Positions 6,912 through 16,832 are shown, numbered from the stretch's first letter. The stretch: 64,000 nucleotides of DNA from an uncultured Eubacteriales bacterium (GCA_900545135.1 UQXL01000002.1:54790-118789), one strand, 5' to 3'. Notes: generated by a model from the letters alone, not told the origin. Translations and numbers: made by a program.

Positions 6912-8897
6912 ATGGCAAGAACCACACCGGTAAGTGTAAAAAACAAGAGAAGGATAGCTATAGGATTCACGCTGATAGCAGTGCTCATGCTGCTGCTGGC
7001 CTTTCGTGTAGCATGGATACAGGTGGTCCAGGCCGACGAACTGACGGAAAAAGCCATAGAGCAGCAGACCAGCGATATACCTATCGACGCCAAGCGCGGC
7101 GAGATATACGACAGAAACGGCAAAGAGCTGGCTACCAGCCTCACCTGTTATTCCCTCTGGGTCAGACCTGCGCAGCTGGCCGAAGAGCTGGATGAAGCGG
7201 GGATAGATAAGCTTGTCCAAGACTTGTCGGAAATTACAGGTGTAAAAGCTGAAACAGTAAAGACAAGGCTGACGAGAGAACAGGCGCTGGTAAGGGTAGC
7301 CAAGGAACTAGAAAAAGAGGCGGCCGACAAAGTGAAAGAATTGGGAATAGGAGCTCTGAGCCTTTCCGAGGAAACCAAGAGATATTATCCGTCGGGCAAT
7401 TTTGCTTCCCAGCTTTTGGGCAGCGTCACCGACGACGGAACGGGAAGAACGGGGATAGAGCTGGAATATGACCAGTATCTCAGCGGCGTTGCGGGAAGAT
7501 GGGTAAAGAACACCGACGTCTCAGGCAACGAACTAGTGGACGGATCTGAAGAATATCATGAAGCGCAGAACGGACTGAACGTAGTCCTCACCATAGACGA
7601 AGCCATCCAGTATTATGTTGAAAAGGCGCTGGAAGAGGGCATGGAGGAAACAGGAGCAGAGAGGATAATGGCACTGGTGATGGATCCGGAAACGGGCGAA
7701 GTCCTGGCCAGCGCCGTAACTCCCGGATTTGACCCCAACAACGCGACCAAGCCTGACGATGAAGAAGAACTGGAAGAATTTGAAAAGCTTTCAGAAAAAG
7801 AACAGACCGATTATCTGTTCAAGCTCTGGAGAAATCCTATAGTAAGCGACACTTATGAGCCGGGATCTACTTTTAAGCTGATAACGGCCTCATCCGCCCT
7901 GGAAGAGGGAGTCATATCCCTTGAGGACACTTTCAGCTGCAACACTAAGATAAACGTTGCCGGCGTAACCCTCCACTGCTGGAGCACCAGAGACCACGGA
8001 ACACAGACCATCAAGCAGGCCGTGGGAAATTCCTGCAACCCGGTGCTGGTACAGGTGGCTTCTAAGCTTGGCAAAGAGAACCTTTACAAATATTTTGATT
8101 TATACGGTATAACTTCTGAGACCGGCATAGACTATCCGGGAGAAACCGGTTCCATAATGTACAACGTCGAAGACGTAGGCCCGGTAGAGCTGGCGACCAT
8201 CGGATACGGACAGAGTATATCCATAACGCCGATACAGCTTCTCACCGCAGTCTGCTCCATAGGAAACGACGGCGTCCTGCTTCAGCCAAGATATGTCAAG
8301 GCTTTGACCGATGAAAACGGTAAGGTAGTCAAAGAATATGAAACGACAGAAGTGCGCAGGGTGCTTTCAGAGGAGACCGCCGCAGAAATGCGTGACATCA
8401 TGGAGTACGTAGTTTCCGACGGAGGAGCCGGAGGAGCCAAAGTCACGGGATACAGAGTCGGAGGAAAGACCGGTACGGCCAACAAAGTAGAAGAGGGAAA
8501 ATACGGAGACAATTATTACAGTTCGTTTATAGGAATGGCGCCGATGGACGATCCTAAAGTGGCCATACTGGTGGTCGTAGACAGTCCCAAAGGCTCTTTC
8601 TACGGTTCTCTCGTAGCTTGCCCTATCGCCAAGAGCATCCTGACAGATACTTTGCGGTATATGAACATAGAACCTCAGTATACCGATGAAGAAAAGGAAG
8701 CGATGGAGAGCAATTACACGACTGTGCCTAATATAGTAGGCCAGGAATACAGCGAAGCTGTGGGAATCCTGGCCGGAAAAGACCTGAACTGCGCGCAGCA
8801 GGAGGGAGCCGGCGAAAGCTATGCAGTAGCCGCCCAGTATCCTGCCGCAGGAACCAAGGTTAAGGTGGGCAGCGACGTATACGCGTACAGCAGATAA
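6912..8897 (+). CDS. Division-type penicillin-binding protein (class B, PBP2B/SpoVD type) with PASTA domain
   Basis: A 661-residue class B transpeptidase that cross-links septal peptidoglycan. After an N-terminal membrane anchor (about 18-38) comes the dimerisation domain (AKRGEIYDRNGKELATS), then the transpeptidase domain with all three active-site motifs: STFK (catalytic serine in YEPGSTFKLI), SCN (in VGNSCNPVLV) and KTG (in VGGKTGTANK). One PASTA domain ends the protein (TTVPNIVGQEYSEAV onward). One PASTA fits SpoVD or PBP2B equally, so I give no symbol. FtsW, encoded in the same cluster, is its likely glycosyltransferase partner. GGGGAG precedes the ATG. Confidence 0.94.
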   Translation: MARTTPVSVKNKRRIAIGFTLIAVLMLLLAFRVAWIQVVQADELTEKAIEQQTSDIPIDAKRGEIYDRNGKELATSLTCYSLWVRPAQLAEELDEAGIDKLVQDLSEITGVKAETVKTRLTREQALVRVAKELEKEAADKVKELGIGALSLSEETKRYYPSGNFASQLLGSVTDDGTGRTGIELEYDQYLSGVAGRWVKNTDVSGNELVDGSEEYHEAQNGLNVVLTIDEAIQYYVEKALEEGMEETGAERIMALVMDPETGEVLASAVTPGFDPNNATKPDDEEELEEFEKLSEKEQTDYLFKLWRNPIVSDTYEPGSTFKLITASSALEEGVISLEDTFSCNTKINVAGVTLHCWSTRDHGTQTIKQAVGNSCNPVLVQVASKLGKENLYKYFDLYGITSETGIDYPGETGSIMYNVEDVGPVELATIGYGQSISITPIQLLTAVCSIGNDGVLLQPRYVKALTDENGKVVKEYETTEVRRVLSEETAAEMRDIMEYVVSDGGAGGAKVTGYRVGGKTGTANKVEEGKYGDNYYSSFIGMAPMDDPKVAILVVVDSPKGSFYGSLVACPIAKSILTDTLRYMNIEPQYTDEEKEAMESNYTTVPNIVGQEYSEAVGILAGKDLNCAQQEGAGESYAVAAQYPAAGTKVKVGSDVYAYSR

Positions 8898-8942
8898 ATC
8901 TGTATTACATATAATTAAATAATTAAAGTCCGAGGAGGGAGC

Positions 8943-10541
8943 ATGAACCTTGACACTTTGTTAGACTCGCAGGATTACGAGATTACAGGGGAAACAAAGG
9001 ACAAAGAGATCAAATCGCTCATATACCACTCAGATAAAGCAGAGGCCGGAAGCGTGTTCTTCGCCGCAGCCGGCCGGGATACCGACGGAAGCCTTTACAT
9101 AGGAGACGCTGTGGCAAAGGGCTGCTGTGCGGTTGTGGCTGAGAAAAACTGCCCTGCCGCCGCCGAATTGATTTCAGACGAAGGGGCAGAACTTGGCGGC
9201 GCCGTACTGATACAAGCAGATGACGTTCGTCATGCTATGGCGCAGATGGCATCAAGGTTTTACGGTCAGCCGTCGAAAGAACTTTTCGTGATAGGCGTCA
9301 CGGGGACTAAAGGAAAGACCAGCACGGCATACATGATATGGCGTATACTGGAAAACGCCGGCATCAAATGCGGCATAATAGGGACTGTATTCGCCGGCTT
9401 TGAGGGGGCTTTGGAAGAAGCAGAACACACTACGCCGGAGTCCGTAGACATTCAGCGGCAGCTGAGGGACATGAAAGAAGCCGGCTGCAAGGCGGCGGTC
9501 ATGGAAGTATCGTCTCAGGGCCTTATGCAGCGGAGGACGGACTTTATAGACTTCGACATAGGAGTCTTCACCAATATGAGTCCCGACCATATAGGCAGGG
9601 GCGAGCACGACAGCTACGAGGATTACCGTTACTGGAAGAGCAGGCTTTTCTGTCAGTGCCGCACGGCGGTGATGAATATAGACGACGCGGAGTGTTCTTT
9701 CATGGTTGAAACATTTGCCGGGAGCTGCCGTGACAGCGCGGCCATAGTGTTTTACGGCAGGGACAAAAAAGCTGATTTTCGCATAGATAATATAGATTTG
9801 TGGAGTGAAAGGGGCTCTTTAGGCGTAAAATATACCTTGAGCGAAGCTTGCGGCTTGAGCAAAACCTGTGCCTTGAGCGAAGCTCATGCTTTGAACAAAG
9901 CCGGCACCTTGGGGAATGTTCCGCAAAACGGCTTAAACGCCGGTCATTTTGAAGTTTTTACAGCTCTTCCCGGAGATTTCAACGCCTATAACTCGGCGGC
10001 AGCCATAGCTGCTGTCAGCTTGCTGGGAGTGCCTGTCAGCACAGCCCTTGACACGCTGAGAAATATCAGGATCCCCGGCAGAGCGGAGACAGTGCCTGTG
10101 TCGGAGGATTTCACCGTGATGGTGGACTATGCTCATAACGGCATAGCGCTGATGAGCTTGCTTGAAAACCTGAAAAAATATCATCACAACAGACTGATAA
10201 CAGTATTCGGCTGCGGAGGTGACAGAGACAGGAACAGACGGAAAGAGATGGCGGAAGCCGCTGCAAAGCTTTCCGACGTGATAATCGTCACCTCAGACAA
10301 TCCGAGGACTGAAGAACCGATGAAGATAATAAAAGATATAACCGACAACATACCGCCGGGAAAAGAAGCGGTCGTTGAGCCCGACAGGCGCATGGCCATA
10401 AGAAAAGCCGTTGCAGCCGGGCAAAAGGACGATATAATAGTCGTGGCCGGAAAGGGTCATGAGACTTATCAGATAATCGGCGGTGAAAAACGCCATTTCG
10501 ATGACAGAGAAGAGATTCTATCCTTTGGAAAGGAACTTTAG
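8943..10541 (+). CDS. murE: UDP-MurNAc-tripeptide synthetase MurE (meso-DAP type)
   Basis: Cytoplasmic ligase adding the third stem-peptide residue to UDP-MurNAc-L-Ala-D-Glu, 532 aa. The P-loop GVTGTKGKTSTAY lies at about residues 118-130, TTPES and MEVSSQGL match the central domain, and the C-terminal DNPRTEEP motif is the DNPR signature of meso-diaminopimelate-adding enzymes (lysine enzymes differ there). The protein is longer than typical because of an insertion at about residues 299-322 made of four degenerate six-residue repeats, encoded by 18-bp tandem repeats. GAGGAGGGAG precedes the start; murF follows after 8 bp. Confidence 0.95.
   Translation: MNLDTLLDSQDYEITGETKDKEIKSLIYHSDKAEAGSVFFAAAGRDTDGSLYIGDAVAKGCCAVVAEKNCPAAAELISDEGAELGGAVLIQADDVRHAMAQMASRFYGQPSKELFVIGVTGTKGKTSTAYMIWRILENAGIKCGIIGTVFAGFEGALEEAEHTTPESVDIQRQLRDMKEAGCKAAVMEVSSQGLMQRRTDFIDFDIGVFTNMSPDHIGRGEHDSYEDYRYWKSRLFCQCRTAVMNIDDAECSFMVETFAGSCRDSAAIVFYGRDKKADFRIDNIDLWSERGSLGVKYTLSEACGLSKTCALSEAHALNKAGTLGNVPQNGLNAGHFEVFTALPGDFNAYNSAAAIAAVSLLGVPVSTALDTLRNIRIPGRAETVPVSEDFTVMVDYAHNGIALMSLLENLKKYHHNRLITVFGCGGDRDRNRRKEMAEAAAKLSDVIIVTSDNPRTEEPMKIIKDITDNIPPGKEAVVEPDRRMAIRKAVAAGQKDDIIVVAGKGHETYQIIGGEKRHFDDREEILSFGKEL
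9837..9908 (+). repeat. Four 18-bp degenerate tandem repeats inside murE
   Basis: Units start at 9837, 9855, 9873 and 9891, each beginning TTGA(G/A)C and encoding LSEACG, LSKTCA, LSEAHA and LNKAGT. They keep the frame and add a cysteine-containing loop to the central domain of MurE. Confidence 0.85.
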
Positions 10542-10549
10542 GGGATTTT

Positions 10550-11941
10550 ATGAAAACTTTTACTATAGGAGAAATATTAAAAGCCACCGGCGGAGAACTG
10601 ATATGCGGTTCACCGGCCGATGAAGTCAGAGGCTTTGCCATAGACTCTAGGGAAACAGGGGTCGGCGACATGTTTTTTGCCACAAAAGGCGCCAGAAATG
10701 ATGCCCATGATTTTTTGGCAAATGTGATAGAAAAGGGATGCCGGGCTCTGGTGATTTCCGATATGAATAAGCTTCCGGCAGAAAAGCCAGATGACCTCAG
10801 CGTGATAGTGACAGAGGATACGCTGAAAGCTCTGCAGGAGCTTTCCAGATGGTACCTGAACACTCTGCCTCTAAAAAAGAAGATTGGAGTCACCGGCAGC
10901 GTAGGCAAGACCAGTACCAGAGACATGGTTTACTATGTCTCTGCTGCAAAATACAAGACGGGAAGAAACAAGAAGAACTACAACAGCGCTTTCGGCCTCC
11001 CCCTCTCCATTCTGGAATTCGAGCCGGATACTGAAGTCGCCGTGCTGGAGATGGGTATGGACACTTTCGGAGAGATAGAGCTTCTGGCCGATATAGTCCG
11101 GCCGGACATAGGAATAATAACCCATATAACCGACGTGAATCTTCTGAGCATGGAAAACCTCGATAATATACTGAAAGCCAAGATGGAGATAACGACATTC
11201 TTTGATGAAAGCTCCACCTTGATAGTCAACGGCTCATGCCGTATGCTTACGCCGGAAAAAGTAGCCGGAAATTATCATCTCATAACGGCAGACACAAAAC
11301 AGGGCGCAGATTATGTGATTTCCGACATTTGCGATTTGGGCGACAAAGGTATAAAATATACGCTGCACCGAAAAGATAAACAATATGAAGTGAATCTTCC
11401 TACCGCGGGCGCTCACAACGCCATGAATTCCGCTCTGGCCATAGCCGCAGGAGAACTTCTGGGGATAGAGCCGCAGCAGGCGATAGACGGCCTCGGGCAG
11501 GCAGAGCTCACCGGAAAGCGTTTGAAAGTAAGGGAAAACGGCGGATTTAAGGTGATAGATGATACTTACAACGCCTGCGAAGATTCCGTCAAGTCAGCCA
11601 TCAATACGCTGATGGCGACTGAGGGGAAGCGGAAAGTGGCTGTGCTGGGAGACATAATAGGTCTGGCCCACAGAGCCGAGGAAGCTCACAGAGGAATCGG
11701 ACGATATGCGGCGGACAGAGGCGTGGACCTGCTTATCGCCATAGGTGAGGAAGCGAGATATTATGCCGAAGAGGCCGCTCGCATCATGGGAAAAGACAGA
11801 GCAGTCTATTTTCCGCAGAAAAAGGATTTCATAGAAGCGATGACCAGCCTCCTGAAAAAAGGAGACGTAGTGATGGTCAAAGCCTCCAGAGGCATGGAAC
11901 TGGAAGAGGTAGTTGAAGAAATATTAAAGGATAAAGATTAA
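10550..11941 (+). CDS. murF: UDP-MurNAc-tripeptide--D-alanyl-D-alanine ligase MurF
   Basis: Cytoplasmic ATP-dependent ligase that attaches D-Ala-D-Ala to complete the UDP-MurNAc-pentapeptide, 463 aa. The N-terminal domain carries RGFAIDSRETGVGDMFFATKG, the P-loop is GVTGSVGKTSTRDM (about 108-121), followed by the asparagine-rich NKKNYNSAFGLPLSIL typical of MurF and VLEMGMD. The C-terminal domain has the conserved IDDTYNACEDS. AGGGGAT precedes the ATG. It lies between murE and mraY, the normal order, with 8 and 11 bp gaps. Confidence 0.96.
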   Translation: MKTFTIGEILKATGGELICGSPADEVRGFAIDSRETGVGDMFFATKGARNDAHDFLANVIEKGCRALVISDMNKLPAEKPDDLSVIVTEDTLKALQELSRWYLNTLPLKKKIGVTGSVGKTSTRDMVYYVSAAKYKTGRNKKNYNSAFGLPLSILEFEPDTEVAVLEMGMDTFGEIELLADIVRPDIGIITHITDVNLLSMENLDNILKAKMEITTFFDESSTLIVNGSCRMLTPEKVAGNYHLITADTKQGADYVISDICDLGDKGIKYTLHRKDKQYEVNLPTAGAHNAMNSALAIAAGELLGIEPQQAIDGLGQAELTGKRLKVRENGGFKVIDDTYNACEDSVKSAINTLMATEGKRKVAVLGDIIGLAHRAEEAHRGIGRYAADRGVDLLIAIGEEARYYAEEAARIMGKDRAVYFPQKKDFIEAMTSLLKKGDVVMVKASRGMELEEVVEEILKDKD

Positions 11942-11952
11942 GGAGATTCAAG

Positions 11953-12942
11953 ATGGAACCATTGATATTCCCTATTATAGCATTAGTCTCAGCATGGATA
12001 TTGGGCGCGCTTTTTACAAAAGCGTTTATCCCTTTTATGGAAAAGAAACAATTCAGACAGTTTGTCAGGGAAGAAGGTCCCAAGTCTCATCTGAAAAAGA
12101 CGGGAACGCCCAGCATGGGAGGCTTGGCCATTATATCGGCAGTGATCATTTCATCGCTGGCAGTTTCCGCCGCCGCGGGCAAAATGAACACAGAGATAAT
12201 CGGCGTTCTGCTGGCGATGGTGCTTTTCGGCGTCATAGGCTTTGTCGATGATTATGAAAAAGCTATCAAGAAAAACAATCTGGGGCTCAGCCCCAAGCAG
12301 AAGGTGCTGATGCAGCTGGTATTTTCAGCGGCATTCGCCGTATTCGCCATGTACTTCTCAGGAGGAAACATGATGAAAGGCACGGAGATCTGGATACCGG
12401 TGTTTGACGTAACCTTTGACATCGGAATATTCTACATTCCTTTTGTCATGTTTGTGATGATAGCTTTCAGCAATTCAGTGAACCTGACCGACGGACTGGA
12501 CGGACTGGCGTCAGGCATAACGGCCATGGTGGCGTTTTTCGTGCTGATAGCCGGATGGACTTTCGGCTTTACCAGTTTACCTATCGTCTTTGGCGCAGTA
12601 TCGGGAGGCTGCCTTGGCTTCCTCATCTTCAACAAGAACCCGGCGAAGATATTCATGGGCGACACCGGTTCGATGGCTCTGGGCGGCGTTCTGGCCGCGG
12701 GAGCTCTGATGATGAAAGTTGAATTCCTGCTGGCTGTAGCAGGACTGATATATGTGGCGGAAGCTCTTTCCGTAATAATACAGGTCACGTATTTCAAAAA
12801 GACTAAGAAGAGGATATTCAAAATGGCCCCGCTGCACCACCACTTTGAACTCTGCGGAATGAGCGAGAGAAAGGTGGTCGCCATGTTCTGGCTGGCCGCA
12901 TTTCTGTGCTGTGCCCTGGCCATACTGCTGATGAATATATGA
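11953..12942 (+). CDS. mraY: Phospho-MurNAc-pentapeptide transferase MraY
   Basis: Integral membrane enzyme that transfers phospho-MurNAc-pentapeptide to undecaprenyl phosphate, giving lipid I. The 329 residues contain about ten membrane spans and the family motifs KKTGTPSMGG, the acidic pair in GFVDDYEKAIKK, NSVNLTDGLDGLASG and the histidine motif APLHHHFE near the C-terminus. AAGGAG stands at proper distance before the ATG. The gene ends in TGA, which shows that TGA is a normal stop in this genome. Confidence 0.97.
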   Translation: MEPLIFPIIALVSAWILGALFTKAFIPFMEKKQFRQFVREEGPKSHLKKTGTPSMGGLAIISAVIISSLAVSAAAGKMNTEIIGVLLAMVLFGVIGFVDDYEKAIKKNNLGLSPKQKVLMQLVFSAAFAVFAMYFSGGNMMKGTEIWIPVFDVTFDIGIFYIPFVMFVMIAFSNSVNLTDGLDGLASGITAMVAFFVLIAGWTFGFTSLPIVFGAVSGGCLGFLIFNKNPAKIFMGDTGSMALGGVLAAGALMMKVEFLLAVAGLIYVAEALSVIIQVTYFKKTKKRIFKMAPLHHHFELCGMSERKVVAMFWLAAFLCCALAILLMNI

Positions 12943-12991
12943 GGTATAAACATCGGATAAAAATGTCGAACAAAAGAACCGAGGTGTTACT

Positions 12992-14371
12992 ATGGAAAAC
13001 ATCAATCTGAACAACATCAAAAATAAAAGAGTGCTGATCGTGGGACTGGGTAAATCGGGCATCGCTGCTACTCAGGCCATGCTGAGTCTGGGCGCCGTCG
13101 TCACCGTTCAGGATTCAAAGGATATAGATAAGATAGACGGACAGCTGGTGACGTTTCTCAAGGGCAAGGGCGCAGAATTCTGTCTGGGCAGGATGCCTGA
13201 GGATATGAGCTGCTTCGATATGCTCATACTGAGTCCGGGAGTCGATCCGGAACTGCCCTTCATAAGAGAAGCGGAAGCTTCCGGGGCTGAGATCATAGGA
13301 GAGCTGGAGATAGCTTTCAGAATAGCCAGGGGACATTTCGCAGCCATAACTGGAACCAACGGCAAGACTACCACCACGGCTCTTACCGGAGAGATTTTCA
13401 AGAAGTCGGGCAGAACAACCCATGTGGTGGGAAACATAGGCGTGGCCGTGATCTCAAAGGCGCTGGACGCGGATACTGATGACTGGCTTATAACGGAAAC
13501 CAGCAGCTTCCAGCTTCAGACGACCAAGTATTTCAAGCCTGCCATTTCAGCCATACTCAACGTCACGCCGGACCACCTCAACAGGCATCACACGATGGAG
13601 AATTACGGCCTTGCCAAAGGCAAGATATTTGAAAATCAGGATGAAAGCGGTTACTGCATATTGAACATTGAAGACGCGACATGCAGAAAACTGGCTGAAA
13701 AATGCAGAGCTAAAATAGTATATTTTTCGTCGGAGAGGGAGCTGGCTGAAGGTGCTTTCATCAGGGACGGAAAGCTGGTCATAGCTGCAGAAGACGGCAA
13801 GATCACTGAACTTTGCCGCGTGGACGAACTGAAAATAATAGGAAAACATAATGTCGAAAATGCTCTGGCCGCAGCCGCCATAAGCTATTATGCAGGCATA
13901 GATGCGGCTGTAATCAGCGAAGTTTTGAAATCTTTTGCCGGAGTCGCGCATAGAATAGAATACTGCGGGGCTCTCGACGGAGTTAAATTCTATAATGACT
14001 CCAAGGGAACCAACGTGGACGCCACACTGACGGCTATCAGAGCTTTGGAGAAAAATATCGTCCTCATAGCAGGAGGCGACGGCAAATCACAGGATTTTGC
14101 GCCGCTCGGCCAAAAGCTGGCAGGGAGCGTCAAACATCTGGTGCTGCTGGGAAGAGACGGCCCGGCGATAGCCGAGGCTGCCGAGAATGCAGGCTTTGAA
14201 TCTATCACTTACGGAAGCGATATGGGAGACTGCGTGCGGAAGGCTTTCGGCCTTGCACAGGAGGGGGATTCCGTTCTCCTTTCGCCGGCCTGTGCCAGCT
14301 GGGATATGTACGATAATTTTGAACAGCGCGGAGATCATTTTAAGGAAATGGTCAGAAAATTGGGAGTTTAA
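12992..14371 (+). CDS. murD: UDP-MurNAc-L-alanine--D-glutamate ligase MurD
   Basis: Cytoplasmic ligase adding D-glutamate to UDP-MurNAc-L-alanine, 459 aa. Seen are the N-terminal Rossmann fold (RVLIVGLGKSGIAATQAM), the P-loop ITGTNGKTTTTALTGEI (about 120-136), NVTPDHLNRHHTMENY, the phosphate-binding FYNDSKGTNVDAT and the C-terminal LLSPACASWDMYDNFEQRGDHF. All are diagnostic for MurD. GAGGTG precedes the ATG. Other Mur ligases in the cluster are E and F; MurC is not in this window. Confidence 0.97.
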   Translation: MENINLNNIKNKRVLIVGLGKSGIAATQAMLSLGAVVTVQDSKDIDKIDGQLVTFLKGKGAEFCLGRMPEDMSCFDMLILSPGVDPELPFIREAEASGAEIIGELEIAFRIARGHFAAITGTNGKTTTTALTGEIFKKSGRTTHVVGNIGVAVISKALDADTDDWLITETSSFQLQTTKYFKPAISAILNVTPDHLNRHHTMENYGLAKGKIFENQDESGYCILNIEDATCRKLAEKCRAKIVYFSSERELAEGAFIRDGKLVIAAEDGKITELCRVDELKIIGKHNVENALAAAAISYYAGIDAAVISEVLKSFAGVAHRIEYCGALDGVKFYNDSKGTNVDATLTAIRALEKNIVLIAGGDGKSQDFAPLGQKLAGSVKHLVLLGRDGPAIAEAAENAGFESITYGSDMGDCVRKAFGLAQEGDSVLLSPACASWDMYDNFEQRGDHFKEMVRKLGV

Positions 14372-14383
14372 ATCGTTTTATTT

Positions 14384-15670
14384 ATGAGAAGAAAAAAGGC
14401 AGGCAAAACTGAATCAAAAAAGCTTACAGCCGTTTCGCCTGAAGCAGGTGCAGCGCGCGGTGCGTTCTCTTCATCTAACGCCGGCACAGCGCAGGGAACA
14501 CTGCAGGCTGCGTCTGCAAACAGCGGCACGTCCGGCGGCACAGCCAAAGCGAAAAAGTCAGGCAGGCTCGCCTCAAAAGGAAAGAGCGGAGACTTGTCCC
14601 TAGTACTGCTTACGGTCATACTGGTGATGTTCGGCACGGTGATGATATTCAGTGCCAGCTACTACAAGTCCATAAGCGATGTGGGAGATCCGTACGTCTA
14701 TCTTAAAAGACAGGCGATATGGGCCATAGCGGGTTTTATCGGCATGTGGATAGTGTCAAAGATAGATTATCACGTTTGGGGACGGCTGTTCAAGGTGATA
14801 CCTTTGCTGTGCCTGGTGCTGCTTGGTCTGCTGCTTACTCCTCTGGGACAGGAGTCCGGAGGAGCTGTCAGATGGCTGGCGATAGGTCCGATCACCATAA
14901 TGCCGGGAGAACTGGCTAAAATAGGACTGATAGTGTTTGTCGCCGGATATTTTGACAAGTATCCGAAGCGGGCGTATGATTTCTGGAAAGGCGTGGTGCC
15001 GGTGGTGATTGTGACAGGCGTCTATGCAGGTCTAATAATGCTGCAGCCCAACATGTCGACGGCCTTTACGGTGGTATTTATCGCAGGAGGCATGCTGCTG
15101 GTGTCAGGCGCTAAATGGGCGCACCTTGGGATATTGGCAGGCGGCGCAGGGGTAGCAGGCGTTGCCTTTATCTTTACCGATCCTGACGGCTACAGGTTTT
15201 CCCGAGTAACCAGCTTTCTCGACCCTTTTGCGGATGCGATGAACAGCGGCTGGCAGGTGGTGCAGTCACTGTTGGCGATGGGAACCGGCGGTCTGACCGG
15301 GCTTGGTCTTGGCAACAGCATCCAGAAAAATCTCTATCTGCCCGAGCCGCAGAACGACTTTATTCTGGCCATAATAGGCGAAGAACTGGGATTCGTCGGA
15401 ATCCTGAGCCTGATGATAGTATATATGATTTTGATATGGAGAGGCTGTCATGTGGCCATGAATGCAAAGGATTACATGGGAATGATGATGGCGGCGGGCA
15501 TAACCATAATGATAGGCATCCAGGTGGTCATAAACATCGCCGTAGTCACTTCGTCCTTTCCGCCTACGGGAGTTATCCTGCCTTTCGTCAGCTACGGCGG
15601 CAACGCTCTGATGATATTCATGGGAGCCATGGGAATCCTGATAAATATTTCAAAATCGTCGAAATTATAG
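14384..15670 (+). CDS. ftsW: Septal peptidoglycan glycosyltransferase FtsW (SEDS family)
   Basis: SEDS-family membrane glycosyltransferase that polymerises lipid II at the septum with the class B PBP. The 428 residues show about ten membrane spans and conserved family segments (FSASYYKS, YLKRQAIW, QPNMSTAFT, FILAIIGEELGFVG, PPTGVILPFVSYGG). The first 65 residues form an unusual Ala/Gly/Ser/Lys-rich cytoplasmic extension, missing from most FtsW. No good ribosome-binding site lies before the ATG 12 bp after murD, so expression may depend on translational coupling or the start may differ. The P-F-V-S-Y-G-G end favours FtsW over RodA by context. Confidence 0.93.
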   Translation: MRRKKAGKTESKKLTAVSPEAGAARGAFSSSNAGTAQGTLQAASANSGTSGGTAKAKKSGRLASKGKSGDLSLVLLTVILVMFGTVMIFSASYYKSISDVGDPYVYLKRQAIWAIAGFIGMWIVSKIDYHVWGRLFKVIPLLCLVLLGLLLTPLGQESGGAVRWLAIGPITIMPGELAKIGLIVFVAGYFDKYPKRAYDFWKGVVPVVIVTGVYAGLIMLQPNMSTAFTVVFIAGGMLLVSGAKWAHLGILAGGAGVAGVAFIFTDPDGYRFSRVTSFLDPFADAMNSGWQVVQSLLAMGTGGLTGLGLGNSIQKNLYLPEPQNDFILAIIGEELGFVGILSLMIVYMILIWRGCHVAMNAKDYMGMMMAAGITIMIGIQVVINIAVVTSSFPPTGVILPFVSYGGNALMIFMGAMGILINISKSSKL

Positions 15671-15678
15671 GTGAAAAC

Positions 15679-16824
15679 ATGAGACTTGTTGTGACAGGCG
15701 GAGGAACGGGAGGCCATATATATCCGGCCCTTGCTATCGCCGACAAATTCAAAGAAATGGAGCCCGAGACGGAGATACTGTATATAGGAAACGTCGAGGG
15801 GATAGAAAAGGAAGTAGTGCCTAAGAGCGGCTATCCGATGGAACTGGTGGACGCCAGGTGGATAGAAAACAAATCGCCCAAGCAGGTAATCTGGACCGGA
15901 GCCAGAGTAGCCCACGGCATAGAACAGTCCTTTAAAGTGTTGAAAAGATTCAGGCCGGACGCCATAATAGGCACCGGAGGATACGTGTGCTTTCCTGTGC
16001 TGATGGCTGCCAGGATGATGAAATGCAGGAAATATCTCCATGAACAGAATGCTTTTCCGGGACTGGCCAACAGAACGCTGGAGAAACACGTGGACAATAT
16101 ATTCCTAGGCTTCGGCGACGCGGGACAGTATTTCAAAAGACCTGAAAAGCATGTGATTTCCGGCAATCCTGTGAGAAAGACTTTCTTCACCATGAGCAAG
16201 AGGGAAGCCAGAGAAAAGCTGGGCATACCAAAGGACGACTTCGTGGTGTTCACTTTCGGCGGCAGTCTGGGGGCAGCCAAGATAAATGATATTGCCGAGG
16301 GCCTCCTGGAACTGTTCAACGGACACCAGGGAGTGACTATGATCATCGGCACGGGCAGGTATTATACCGAAAGGATGAATCAGGCCATACGGGAGAGAAA
16401 CATAGACGTCAGGGATAACATAAGAGTCAAGGGATATATAGATAACATGGAATATTATCTGATGGCCTGCGACTTGGTGATAAGCCGCGCAGGAGCCCTT
16501 TCTGTCGCTGAGACAACAGTATGCGGCAAAGCTTCCATACTGATACCGTCTCCCAACGTGACCGGAAACCATCAGTTCTACAACGCCAAGGCCGTGGCTG
16601 ACAGAGGCGGAGCCATGCTCATAGAAGAAAAAGACCTGGTGATAGAAAAAGTCGTTGCCGACGTACTGAGCCTCAAAAACAATCCTGAAAAGCTCAGAGC
16701 CATGTCAGAAGCCAGCAGAGAGTGCGCGCCGGACAAAGCTCTTGACATAATATACGATAAAGTTCATGAAAATTATCTTATTGACTGCGGCCATTCGCGA
16801 CGCAGGAAAAAGGACTTGAAGTAG
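15679..16824 (+). CDS. murG: UDP-GlcNAc:lipid I N-acetylglucosaminyltransferase MurG
   Basis: Peripheral membrane glycosyltransferase (GT-B fold) that makes lipid II, 381 aa. The start MRLVVTGGGTGGHIYPALAIAD contains the first glycine-rich loop; later come HEQNAFPGLANR, FGGSLGAAKIND, ISRAGALSVAE (donor binding, about 263-273) and IPSPNVTGNHQFYNAK. The frame is open about 240 bp further upstream inside ftsW, but the family N-terminus fixes the ATG at 15679, 8 bp after the ftsW stop. Confidence 0.96.
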   Translation: MRLVVTGGGTGGHIYPALAIADKFKEMEPETEILYIGNVEGIEKEVVPKSGYPMELVDARWIENKSPKQVIWTGARVAHGIEQSFKVLKRFRPDAIIGTGGYVCFPVLMAARMMKCRKYLHEQNAFPGLANRTLEKHVDNIFLGFGDAGQYFKRPEKHVISGNPVRKTFFTMSKREAREKLGIPKDDFVVFTFGGSLGAAKINDIAEGLLELFNGHQGVTMIIGTGRYYTERMNQAIRERNIDVRDNIRVKGYIDNMEYYLMACDLVISRAGALSVAETTVCGKASILIPSPNVTGNHQFYNAKAVADRGGAMLIEEKDLVIEKVVADVLSLKNNPEKLRAMSEASRECAPDKALDIIYDKVHENYLIDCGHSRRRKKDLK

Positions 16825-16832
16825 TGTTACCT

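Noticed and set aside
15436..15678. Longer N-terminus for MurG
   Set aside because: The frame is open but lies inside ftsW; the MurG family begins at MRLVVTGGGTGG (15679).
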